The translations under genes were made by a program, and so were the position numbers. From Desulfosoma sp. (lineage in GTDB: Bacteria > Desulfobacterota > Syntrophobacteria > Syntrophobacterales > DSM-9756), in contig JBBFKY010000012.1 of assembly GCA_037481875.1 (NCBI GenBank), forward strand, positions 1-64,000: a stretch of DNA of 64,000 nt, written 5' to 3'. The notes beneath the pieces were generated by a model. That model was given only the letters and a program-made list of their open reading frames with translations. It made no database searches and was not told where the DNA came from. Shown one piece after another: positions 56,249 to 64,000 of the stretch (positions are counted from its first letter, which is position 1; every line of letters begins with the position of its first letter).

Positions 56249-59203
56249 ATGGATGAGTCCACGACGTCCCCATCCAGCAAAGAACGCGAAAGGGAAATAC
56301 GCATCGCCTTGGTGCTCTACGGGGGCGTTTCCCTGGCCGTCTATGAAAACGGGGTGACTCGAGCTTTTTATGACCTTGTGAAAGAAAACGGTCCATTTAA
56401 GCTTCTTTTGGAAATCCTGAATGCCAATGCCGTGGTGGACGTGGTGGCTGGAACATCGGCAGGCGGCATTAATGGGCTGTTTCTTGCCGCAGCCCTTGAA
56501 TCCGATGGCGATTTTACCAAAACGGCGGATCTGTGGAGAAAACATGGAGACCTCGGGAAACTTCTTCGCCCTGTGTCCTCCTCCCGTCCTGCCGTGTCAC
56601 CTTTGGACGGAGAAGGATATTATCAGGACCGTCTGGAAGAGGCCTTTCTTAGCCTTCTCACGCCAAGTTCCACACAGGACTTCACCCCCGGAGAGATAGA
56701 CGTTTTCATTACAGGAACGAACCTGGAAGGTATTTTGACCTGTTCTTGGGATTCTTTGGGCACCCGTGTTGAAGACAAGACCCATCGGGTTGTCTTTCAT
56801 CTGAAACATCGACCGGGGCGAAAAATTCTGGGGTTGGGGCACGTGGATTCCAAATCCGAGCACACCCGATCGCTCCAAGCATGTGTTCTGGCTTCTATCG
56901 CACGAATCACCTCCTCTTTTCCCGTGGCTTTTCCACCCTTTTCGCTGGAACAACTACCCCAAGACCGAAGGGAAAAGGTCAAAGAGGCTTTGGAAAGGAC
57001 CAGTGGCACGCGACCGGCACACCATGTGTACGTAGACGGCGGCGTGCTGGACAACAAACCCTTCGGGCCCGCTCTCGAAGCCATTTTCTACCGCATGCCC
57101 CATAAACTGGTGGAACGGCGACTCTTTTACGTGGAACCGGATCCGGAACATTTCACACCCTTGACCGACGACGAGTCCAAACGCCTTCAAAACCCCTTTC
57201 GGGTCGCCGTGGCATCCTTGAGTACCATACCATCCCATGAAAGCATCGGCGAAGACCTGGAAAAACTCAAGGCGCACAACGCCAGAATCCGTTGGCTCAA
57301 GCGCATTAAACAAAACTACCTCACTTCCATGCGGGCTGGAGGTGCGACACCCGATGCCGAGGCCGGTGGATGCGGACCTAACGCACAGATTTACCGCAGG
57401 GTGCGTATCGACTGCCTTTGCACGCTCATGGTGTCGGATTCCGACGATCCCCCTTCGGCCAAGACGGAAATCACCGACCCTGTGAGACAAGCTCTTTTTC
57501 ATTCGCTTCGCGAAAAGCTGTTGAACCTGACCGAGACCAAAGAAAAAATCTTAGAAGGACAAGACCCCTGGATGGATTGGCTCCACCCTTACGACGTGGA
57601 ATGGCATAGGCGATGTGCCTTCCATGTCCTTTACGATCTTTACGGTCGGTTGGAAAAGGCCAAAGACTCCGACCGAATCAACCTCTTGAATGCCGTAGAA
57701 GCCACAGGAAGGATTATCAAAACCCTCAAGGTGATTCGAAATGGTCTGGCTCTTGTTCGAGACAACCTCTTTGAACGCACGGACGGCGGCAAAGGCTTGA
57801 CTCCGGAACTCCTCTTGGAAGCCTTGGTCACCTTTTTGGAACCGGAAAACACCGTTTGGGATGCGTTGGTAAGAAAGCTAACCGAAAACACCACAGTTTC
57901 CAGGGAGGGATCCTTGCCACACCGACTTCAAGACCGCGACACGGGCCCTTTTCGGTCTTCCGTGCTTACGGAAACCTCCTCGCGGGCCTGGCGATGGAGC
58001 ACGGATCTTGACCCGAATCGCCTGGTAGGTCGATCTCTTTCTCGAGCCTCTTCCAAGACCATTCTGTCAATGGTTCATGAGGTTCTTCAGCAGCTGACGC
58101 GTTCCGTGGCGGAAGCACAAAATCCCATTGAGGACTTCATCATCCTGGATGAAGCTTTCTTTCCCCTAGAATTTGCAGCCGGTATTCATGAACTTGACGA
58201 AATCAAGTATGTTCGGATCAGTCCTCGAGATGCCCAGACGGGCTTGAGTGCCCTGCCGCCGGCACTCAAAGTGACGGGAGATGACCTGGCCCATTTCGCA
58301 GCCTTTTTCCGAAGGGACTGGAGAACCAACGACATCCTGTGGGGACGAATCGACGGCATCTGCCAGATTGTTCGAAGCCTTATGGACCGAGACGCTCAAG
58401 ACAGGCTGTGGCATCGTCGTTGGAGTCTGCCCGATGGGATCACCATGGAATCCCTGGATGCCTATTTTCCCGATTGTCCTTTATCCCAGAAAAAAGCCCT
58501 GCTTCGATCATGGCGCGATCTTATGGATATGCGGCCTTCAGAATCTTCCTCTCAAGACGGTCCTGAACGGCAATACTGGCTTGGAAAGCTTTCCGAATTT
58601 AGGGATCAGTTCATCTTGGCAGCCCAATACCAAGCCGTGTGCGAGGACCTGGGGACCCTTTACGAGGATGTGTATTTCCAGGAAATCGTTTTCGGAACAA
58701 TTTCTGATAATGTTGGCGTGGGACCTGAAAGCGGAGAAACAGCCGTGGCACTTCGAGCCCGAGAAAGAGGCGCCCAGGCCCGAAGCGCCGTCAAAGACTG
58801 CGGATTGGACTTTCAAGAAAAAGCACTGGGATCCCAGACGGTGGTCGGACCCAAAGGCGCTGTGCCCGCAAACATTCTTACGGAATACGCCTGTCAGTTG
58901 TACCTGCTGGTTTGGGGCATGTTCCAAACGGCCCTGGAGGGACACAAGGACTTGTCCAATTTCTTTTCACGCCGAATGCCACGCTGGATCCTGCGGACTC
59001 CCATCGCTTTTATCTATTACCTGGTACGAACCCAAAGGAGGCAGCCCGGCTCCTTTCCCATTCTGGTCGTGGGGAGTGTGGCGGCTTTACTGGCCTGTGG
59101 AGCCACCGGGCTTTTCTCTGGAAACCTGTGGTTTGTGGTGCCCATGGTTGCGGCTTTGGCCGTCATGGCCGTCACGGTATGGTTAAGACCTGAAAAGAAG
59201 TGA
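56249..59203 (+). CDS. Large patatin-like phospholipase
   Basis: Predicted acyl hydrolase of 984 residues. The patatin domain has the oxyanion region LYGGVSLAVYENG (23-35), nucleophile Ser70 in GTSAGG, and Asp262 in VDGGVLDNKPFG, so the dyad is complete. The long middle (about 320-850) is the extension typical of the ~1000-residue 'patatin-like protein' group. Two hydrophobic segments near the C-terminus (ILVVGSVAALLACGATGLF, LWFVVPMVAALAVMAVTVW) could insert into membranes. ATG 56249 follows AAAAGGAGGTG. Between an eCIS ATPase remnant and an eCIS-core protein, it could be a cargo toxin attacking lipids, or a housekeeping lipase; the first is inference. Confidence 0.88.
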   Translation: MDESTTSPSSKEREREIRIALVLYGGVSLAVYENGVTRAFYDLVKENGPFKLLLEILNANAVVDVVAGTSAGGINGLFLAAALESDGDFTKTADLWRKHGDLGKLLRPVSSSRPAVSPLDGEGYYQDRLEEAFLSLLTPSSTQDFTPGEIDVFITGTNLEGILTCSWDSLGTRVEDKTHRVVFHLKHRPGRKILGLGHVDSKSEHTRSLQACVLASIARITSSFPVAFPPFSLEQLPQDRREKVKEALERTSGTRPAHHVYVDGGVLDNKPFGPALEAIFYRMPHKLVERRLFYVEPDPEHFTPLTDDESKRLQNPFRVAVASLSTIPSHESIGEDLEKLKAHNARIRWLKRIKQNYLTSMRAGGATPDAEAGGCGPNAQIYRRVRIDCLCTLMVSDSDDPPSAKTEITDPVRQALFHSLREKLLNLTETKEKILEGQDPWMDWLHPYDVEWHRRCAFHVLYDLYGRLEKAKDSDRINLLNAVEATGRIIKTLKVIRNGLALVRDNLFERTDGGKGLTPELLLEALVTFLEPENTVWDALVRKLTENTTVSREGSLPHRLQDRDTGPFRSSVLTETSSRAWRWSTDLDPNRLVGRSLSRASSKTILSMVHEVLQQLTRSVAEAQNPIEDFIILDEAFFPLEFAAGIHELDEIKYVRISPRDAQTGLSALPPALKVTGDDLAHFAAFFRRDWRTNDILWGRIDGICQIVRSLMDRDAQDRLWHRRWSLPDGITMESLDAYFPDCPLSQKKALLRSWRDLMDMRPSESSSQDGPERQYWLGKLSEFRDQFILAAQYQAVCEDLGTLYEDVYFQEIVFGTISDNVGVGPESGETAVALRARERGAQARSAVKDCGLDFQEKALGSQTVVGPKGAVPANILTEYACQLYLLVWGMFQTALEGHKDLSNFFSRRMPRWILRTPIAFIYYLVRTQRRQPGSFPILVVGSVAALLACGATGLFSGNLWFVVPMVAALAVMAVTVWLRPEKK

Positions 59204-59312
59204 AGAGATCCTTGAATTCCAGGAAGGGGCCTGCATGATCACCTTGATCTAGGTCAAGAAGAAAAGCCAAGAAGCGGCTGAGAAGCCAACATTCTCACGT
59301 CTAAAGACTCGC

Positions 59313-59540
59313 ATGAGTTCTCGGGACACCTTGAGCCTTGCGATGCAGCGATCGCCGGACAACGGCCAGGAGACTGTTTCCACCCCATCCTACGTTCCGC
59401 GCCTTAGACTGGGAGAGTCGTCCCTATTCACGGGTCCCCGTCTAAGCTTTGGCCTGGATCCCCTGGAGTGGCGCCTGGATCCAGATATCCAATGGTGGAT
59501 CGAACAGATCTTGGCAACCCGCTTGGTCCCTTCTTCTTGC
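59313..59540 (+). other. Probable N-terminal segment of the eCIS-core gene in a shifted frame
   Basis: Frame 59313 opens with ATG and reads SLFTGPRLSFGLDPLEWRL, DPDIQWWIEQILATRLVPS, which resembles the N-terminus of eCIS-core proteins (LDPEIxxxI). From about 59525 the similarity moves to the frame of the large ORF (FFLQSRILEAAVRVG). The likely junction is in or near the CCCTTCTTCTTGC stretch. This is either a true frameshift, recoding or a sequence error. Confidence 0.55.
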
Positions 59541-62500
59541 AGAGCCGGATACTGGAAGCGGCTGTACGTGTGGGAACAGCCCCGTGGCTTCCCTCCGAGC
59601 CGATGGCTCAGTCGACGGAACCGGCATCCACCTCGGTTTCGACCCGGAGTCCCTCCCCTCCTCGAGAAGCTACTTTAGGAGATGTGGCACGAGCCTTGGC
59701 CGCGACGGAACCGGTGGCCGAAATGCTTCGGCGCCTTCAGGAACAGGCTCGGGACGAAGCACGACATGTCTGGAGCCGGGCCGAACCTTTAGAACGCGGC
59801 CTCCTGGTCAGCTCTTTTTCAGTCATTGGGGCAAGCCTTTTGGCTGGCATTGTCCCCAGTCCTTCAGCCAGAAGAAGCATTCTTCCGCTTCTCAACGGAC
59901 GTCCTCTTCCCATTCCCGGCCTCGATTGGCTCCATGTAGAGATGTATACAGGTGACAACAGTGTGATGTTCGGAGTTCACCTGGACATCGGATCCCTGCT
60001 TCCACCCGAATGGGGCTTTGGTTCAGGGACTCCTCAAGCCATCGGGGGGCCGCCGTCTCCGGAGTCTTTTGCGCCGGTGCAACGAAAGGAAGATCCAGGC
60101 AGCGGCCTAGAGAAACCTGTTTTTGGTATGGCGGCGCATCTTGAACGATCTCGAGGCCAGGGCTCGCTTTTGGACGCCGAAGTTCGAACCCGAATGGAAC
60201 AAGAGCTGGGAGTGGACCTTTCCGCCATAAGGATCAACGAAGACGCCGCATCCCATGCGCTGTCCAGGTCCTTGAGAGCCAAAGCCTTTAGCTGGGGAAC
60301 CGATATCTTTTTTCGTCAAGGCGCCTACAATCCGCGAAGTTCCGAAGGCCGAAGGCTAATTGCTCACGAGGTGGTTCACACGTTGCAACCGGAATCAGGG
60401 GTTACCTCGGCCCAGTCCCAAAGGGAAGAACCGATCCTGATCCCTCGAGAAGATCCCCTTGAACGGCAGGCCGAACGGATGGCTCAGTCCCTGAACCTGG
60501 ACGATCCGGTGCCGACTCATGAAGGAAAGACTCCACTTTCGAAAGGAAACCATTGTTGTTCCGGCCGGTTGAAAGCGACCAGAATTCTAAGGGATACAGG
60601 ACGCATGCGAGGCGTGCGGTCCGATGTGCCGAGACTGGACGCTCAGGAAGTGCTGGAGCGCGACTTCTCCCACTTGACGACGGTTCTTTCACCCAATCAG
60701 GTGCGCCAAATTCAAGCCGTCCTTGATGCTCGACGGGAACTGGAGCGATTAAGCCGACTCCAGGAGCCCCTTCGCGGATCCATACTTTCCGTGGATGTAA
60801 GACGTCGCGAAAGGCTCGAAGAGCGCTCTCGTCTGCAGTGGGACACTGTCCGTGCAAACCAATACCTGTCGGTTCCCGCCGATCGGCTCCTGGCCGATGA
60901 TGTGGTTACGGCGGAACGGGACGATCCGCCACAGGTGCATCTTTTCAGGCAGCGTCTTTACCGCCGACTTATCACCTATCCCATGATTCTGACGATCCCC
61001 GACGAGTACCCGCCCCAACCGTTGCTTATTTACCTTTGGGGGCCAAGCCGCTGGCGAATTCCTCATCAAAACGGTCGAGTCCGTTTCATGGACCTTATGA
61101 CCATTCAAGACTTTAACCTGGAATCCCAACGGGCCTTGCTGCAAGGCATGATAGAAATCAGTGAAGAAATGCTGGAACTTAGGCGCCAGATGGGCGGCAT
61201 GTTTTACGATGCCACAGGGCGTGTCGTGGGCGAAATCGAAGGACGGCTATGGAATACTACAGTGCGGGTGGGATCCGAGATTGGCCGGCGGGAAGGCTAC
61301 GTCAACGATGGGCGGGGCCGTCATGAAATGCTGGGAGATTTGTTTCGCCTGCGATGTGCTCGCATTGTTCTGGAGGCACCCGATCATTGGCTCCATATCT
61401 ATGCCCTGAATCCTGAAGTGCACTTGAGGGACCTCACCAGTCCTCGGCACGATCGCTACGGCTACATTCAGCGGCGCGGGACCCAGGTGCAGGTGCATCA
61501 GATTCTCACCTCCGATGGTGCCTGGCTTGAAGATACAACGCAAGGATGGCGTCATCAAGAATACACCACGGGTCTCAATGCAACGGAGGAATTTGCTGTA
61601 GGGGCCATCTTTGGGGACTGGTACAGGGAGCCCTCCACTTCCGCGACCATCGGTCAGATTCTCATTGGATGTATTCCCATTGTGGGCCAAATCGCCGACG
61701 CCCGAGACGTGGCGGCAGGCATTTATCGCATGTGGGAAACCGGAGGACGTGATGGCAAGCTTCAGACCGTGCTGGCTTTGATAGGATTTGTCCCCCTGCT
61801 GGGGGATGCCATTAAACGGGCAGGAAGGGCGGGAGGTCGTCGGGCTGCCGCGGAAGTCTTTGAAAACGCCGCTCCGGAAATTCAAAACCGTTTATCGCGG
61901 GAGTTGATCCGAGATCCTAATAGTGTGGCTCGTCATTTTCCGACTCTTGTCCGGCCTGAGTTGGCGGCAGAGGTGTTAGAAAACACAAGTCTTTTGCGGC
62001 GTGCATTGAGCGGAAGCGGGGAGGCTGTGCAGGAATACACGGCTCGTGTGGCGTGCCAGTTGGATGAGATGGGTGGAAACGCTGGGGCTTTGGTGCATCT
62101 GCATGGAGGTCAATGGTTGGAGGTGGCCCAGGCCTTGGGGCGGGGAGGGGATCAGGGTCGACAACTTATGACGCGCATGCAAGCCTGGCGCACTCGACAG
62201 TTCGATCTTCTGGAGCGGGAAATGCATCAGGCGTTGAGCCAAATGGGTTCTGGTTTTACGGGAAGAACCCTGGGGCGGCCTCAGATGCAACGCACCGGCA
62301 CAAAAGCCATGACAAGCGATGTGGACGTGAGCTTCCTAGGACGCGACGCAACCTTCTATCGCAACTACGCCCTGGCAACCTTGGAAAGACACTACGGGCC
62401 ACAATGGCGGAGACTGCTCCATGCCGACGTCTTCGCTGACCCGAGACGGCTTCACTTCTTTGCAGACCTTCCTGGGACAGCTGCCAGGGAAATAGAGCAG

Positions 62501-63436
62501 CGAATGGTTCGTGAAACGGAACTCAATACCCTGGCTCGAATACTTCGAGAAGATCCTTCGCGCGAAGCTGTGGAACGCGTGGAACGATACGCTCAAGAGA
62601 TGAACGTTCCCGTCGCCCGGGTCAGGGAGCGGTTGGACGAATTGCAGAGGCTTGCCTCCGATCCTACTCTCCGGCGTCGCCTGGAACTCCAGATGGACGA
62701 TCTTCACAGCCGCTTTGAACTGGAAACGGATCCGGTCAGAAAAGCGGCGTTGGCGGAAGAAATGGCAAGAATCCAAGCACGTCTCAATGCCGCTGGGGAG
62801 GGGGCTTACATGAGCCCTGGTGGGGCGGCACGGCACGTGACGCGCCGAGACAATGTGGCTGGAATTCGCTCAGGCCCCTTTAGGCCCCTTTCCCCGGCCA
62901 TGAATTACATGTCTTTCCTGGATGATCTGGCCATGGTGTCCCATGTGGCCAACGCGGCGGCTCGGGAAGGCTTTGGAGCGGGCACCGCAAAAGACCTGAT
63001 GAAGTACTGTGACCGCCTGCTGGTAGCAGCGGGAGCCAACGGCACCGACCTGGCCCGAATTCGATCGGCTAGGTCTCTCTATGAAGATACCTGGTCCCTT
63101 TTGCAAGCGGCGCGCCGGGATTCCCAAGGTGTGGTGGATCGCGCCGGTCATTTGGTTCAACGTGCTCAAGCACAACTGGATGAAGCGATCGACGATTTGA
63201 TTCGCGCCACTCGAGCCAACGCGGAACACCACTTGGCCAGTCCGGTTCCAGGGATGAACAGAACAAGTGTTCTGGAAACCGTCGAAAGATCCGTGCGCAT
63301 GCTCAACGCCCAAAAAGCCAACGTGGCTCGGGCTACGTCCGTTGTGCTTCGACGCCACGTGATCATGCCGCGCGGAGAGACCACCGAGCCGGAAACCGGA
63401 CGATCGCCCACCATGACCCGCCCTTCTGTACATTGA
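59468..63436 (+). CDS. eCIS-core (DUF4157) protein with long C-terminal toxin-like region
   Basis: Frame of 1322 residues; no strong ribosome site, and the real start probably lies in another frame at 59313. After a proline-rich linker come VARALAATEPVAEMLRRL and GASLLAGIVPS-type segments shared with eCIS-core proteins. The DUF4157 domain (about 233-312) has the metalloprotease-like HEVVH at 300-304. A central hydrophobic hinge (IGCIPIVGQIADARDVAAG, FVPLLGDAIKRAG; about 735-785) resembles pre-toxin regions of polymorphic toxins. Near 940-1000, GTKAMTSDVDVSFLG has a DxD pattern reminiscent of nucleotidyltransferases. The end is helical. DUF4157 proteins are typically cargo of contractile injection systems. 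Activity is unproven. Confidence 0.8.
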   Translation: MAPGSRYPMVDRTDLGNPLGPFFLQSRILEAAVRVGTAPWLPSEPMAQSTEPASTSVSTRSPSPPREATLGDVARALAATEPVAEMLRRLQEQARDEARHVWSRAEPLERGLLVSSFSVIGASLLAGIVPSPSARRSILPLLNGRPLPIPGLDWLHVEMYTGDNSVMFGVHLDIGSLLPPEWGFGSGTPQAIGGPPSPESFAPVQRKEDPGSGLEKPVFGMAAHLERSRGQGSLLDAEVRTRMEQELGVDLSAIRINEDAASHALSRSLRAKAFSWGTDIFFRQGAYNPRSSEGRRLIAHEVVHTLQPESGVTSAQSQREEPILIPREDPLERQAERMAQSLNLDDPVPTHEGKTPLSKGNHCCSGRLKATRILRDTGRMRGVRSDVPRLDAQEVLERDFSHLTTVLSPNQVRQIQAVLDARRELERLSRLQEPLRGSILSVDVRRRERLEERSRLQWDTVRANQYLSVPADRLLADDVVTAERDDPPQVHLFRQRLYRRLITYPMILTIPDEYPPQPLLIYLWGPSRWRIPHQNGRVRFMDLMTIQDFNLESQRALLQGMIEISEEMLELRRQMGGMFYDATGRVVGEIEGRLWNTTVRVGSEIGRREGYVNDGRGRHEMLGDLFRLRCARIVLEAPDHWLHIYALNPEVHLRDLTSPRHDRYGYIQRRGTQVQVHQILTSDGAWLEDTTQGWRHQEYTTGLNATEEFAVGAIFGDWYREPSTSATIGQILIGCIPIVGQIADARDVAAGIYRMWETGGRDGKLQTVLALIGFVPLLGDAIKRAGRAGGRRAAAEVFENAAPEIQNRLSRELIRDPNSVARHFPTLVRPELAAEVLENTSLLRRALSGSGEAVQEYTARVACQLDEMGGNAGALVHLHGGQWLEVAQALGRGGDQGRQLMTRMQAWRTRQFDLLEREMHQALSQMGSGFTGRTLGRPQMQRTGTKAMTSDVDVSFLGRDATFYRNYALATLERHYGPQWRRLLHADVFADPRRLHFFADLPGTAAREIEQRMVRETELNTLARILREDPSREAVERVERYAQEMNVPVARVRERLDELQRLASDPTLRRRLELQMDDLHSRFELETDPVRKAALAEEMARIQARLNAAGEGAYMSPGGAARHVTRRDNVAGIRSGPFRPLSPAMNYMSFLDDLAMVSHVANAAAREGFGAGTAKDLMKYCDRLLVAAGANGTDLARIRSARSLYEDTWSLLQAARRDSQGVVDRAGHLVQRAQAQLDEAIDDLIRATRANAEHHLASPVPGMNRTSVLETVERSVRMLNAQKANVARATSVVLRRHVIMPRGETTEPETGRSPTMTRPSVH

Positions 63437-63519
63437 ACTTCTTTTCCAGAGCATTCGATCCTTTTCCCAAATGATTTCGAGAGCAATATGTTTGTGCGAG
63501 AAAAGTAATGGCTCATCCG

Positions 63520-63548
63520 TTTGAAATCAATGGTGTTGTAACTATTTA
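63520..63548 (+). promoter_or_regulatory. Possible promoter of the last gene
   Basis: TTGAAA (63521-63526), 16 bp spacer, TATTTA (63543-63548) in an AT-rich stretch 34 bp before the start codon. Weak match to a sigma-70 pattern. Confidence 0.3.
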
Positions 63549-63581
63549 AATAGCAACATATAAATGTCAAAGGAGGAGGGT

Positions 63582-64000
63582 ATGTTGGAAGGAATTCGAG
63601 AGAAGGCAAAGAAAGAATGCCCCGAGGTTCTGGCAAGCACGGCGAATGGTCTTGCAAAGTCAGCTACAGGTATAGTTGAGGGCACATTGGAGAAGATCGG
63701 CCAATTCCTAGAGAAACTAAACCAATTTATTGAGGCTTTTAAGGATGTTCTTCCTACCATAAATTCACTGGGTCTTTCCATTGAGCTGGTGAAACTCAAT
63801 GTAGGATTGTTGCCGGAGGCGGAGATAAGAATTTCGGGGCGGGTTCAAGATATTGAGGAGGACAAGCTTGGCGAACTTATCAAAGCCAAGGCTCAAAACA
63901 GCCTGCTGGTACCCATCCTACACGCTTTGCGGAGTGTCGCGTTGCTGAAGCATCCATTAGAAAAAGTCGGGTTTCAAGGGATCAGGATGGATATATATAT
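63582..64000 (+). CDS. Partial gene leaving the window, unknown function
   Basis: An open frame starts at ATG 63582 after AAAGGAGGAGGG and stays open to the window end (at least 139 codons). It reads MLEGIREKAKKECPEVL, then an amphipathic helical stretch (GTLEKIGQFLEKLNQFI) and EAEIRISGRVQDIEED. I do not recognise it. It follows the eCIS-core gene by 145 bp and could be an immunity or accessory protein. Its base composition is visibly more AT-rich than its neighbours, hinting at a separate origin. Confidence 0.7.
   Translation, partial: MLEGIREKAKKECPEVLASTANGLAKSATGIVEGTLEKIGQFLEKLNQFIEAFKDVLPTINSLGLSIELVKLNVGLLPEAEIRISGRVQDIEEDKLGELIKAKAQNSLLVPILHALRSVALLKHPLEKVGFQGIRMDIY

Overview
The window looks like chromosome of an anaerobic Desulfobacterota bacterium, probably a sulfate-reducing or syntrophic relative of the Syntrophobacterales. 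This is inferred from a Desulfovibrio-type ferredoxin, an Hdr/Mvh-type hydrogenase locus, an A-type flavodiiron protein, a Mvh-linked HdrA and an unusually dense set of hybrid histidine kinases. No rRNA, tRNA, transposase or CRISPR array was recognised.

Layout. 0-16 kb is mostly signalling: a ferredoxin, a membrane hybrid kinase, an MCP-CheW cluster, a hybrid kinase plus NtrC-type regulator pair, another hybrid kinase and a GGDEF protein. 16-20 kb holds a radical SAM protein, flavodiiron protein and TPR protein. 20.4-27.7 kb (minus strand) is the hydrogenase operon hdrA-mvhD-frhB-like-mvhG-mvhA. 28-35 kb holds a ferredoxin-nitroreductase, a heptad-repeat coiled-coil protein between two copies of a duplicated ~230 bp segment, a NupC-type transporter, lepA and hemW. 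35.7-43.8 kb is a Cus-type metal efflux operon. 44-49 kb has a decayed sensor gene, a receiver protein and two histidine kinases. 50.7-55.6 kb has amino-acid ABC transporter parts, alanine dehydrogenase and a DadA-like oxidase. 55.8-64 kb is a fragmentary island related to extracellular contractile injection systems (eCIS): a broken AAA+ ATPase, a patatin-like phospholipase, a large DUF4157 (eCIS-core) protein with an apparent frameshift, and a gene leaving the window.

The main finding is that three hydrogenase-operon genes are split by an in-frame TGA exactly where the family has a conserved cysteine: HdrA codon 60, MvhD codon 67 and MvhA codon 450 (the nickel-ligand motif DPUxxCxxH). Homology continues beyond each TGA, and each is followed by a small hairpin whose apical loop carries GG at exactly +24/+25 after the TGA. 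I read these as three selenocysteine codons with bacterial SECIS elements. Ordinary gene callers would truncate or mis-start all three genes. HdrB and HdrC are absent here, and HdrA is a double-length version, so the electron acceptor of this H2-oxidising complex is open.

The intergenic DNA is rich in gene remnants (ferredoxin, sterol desaturase, ABC transporter, sensor, C1 peptidase, AAA+) and in short palindromic repeats of at least three families.
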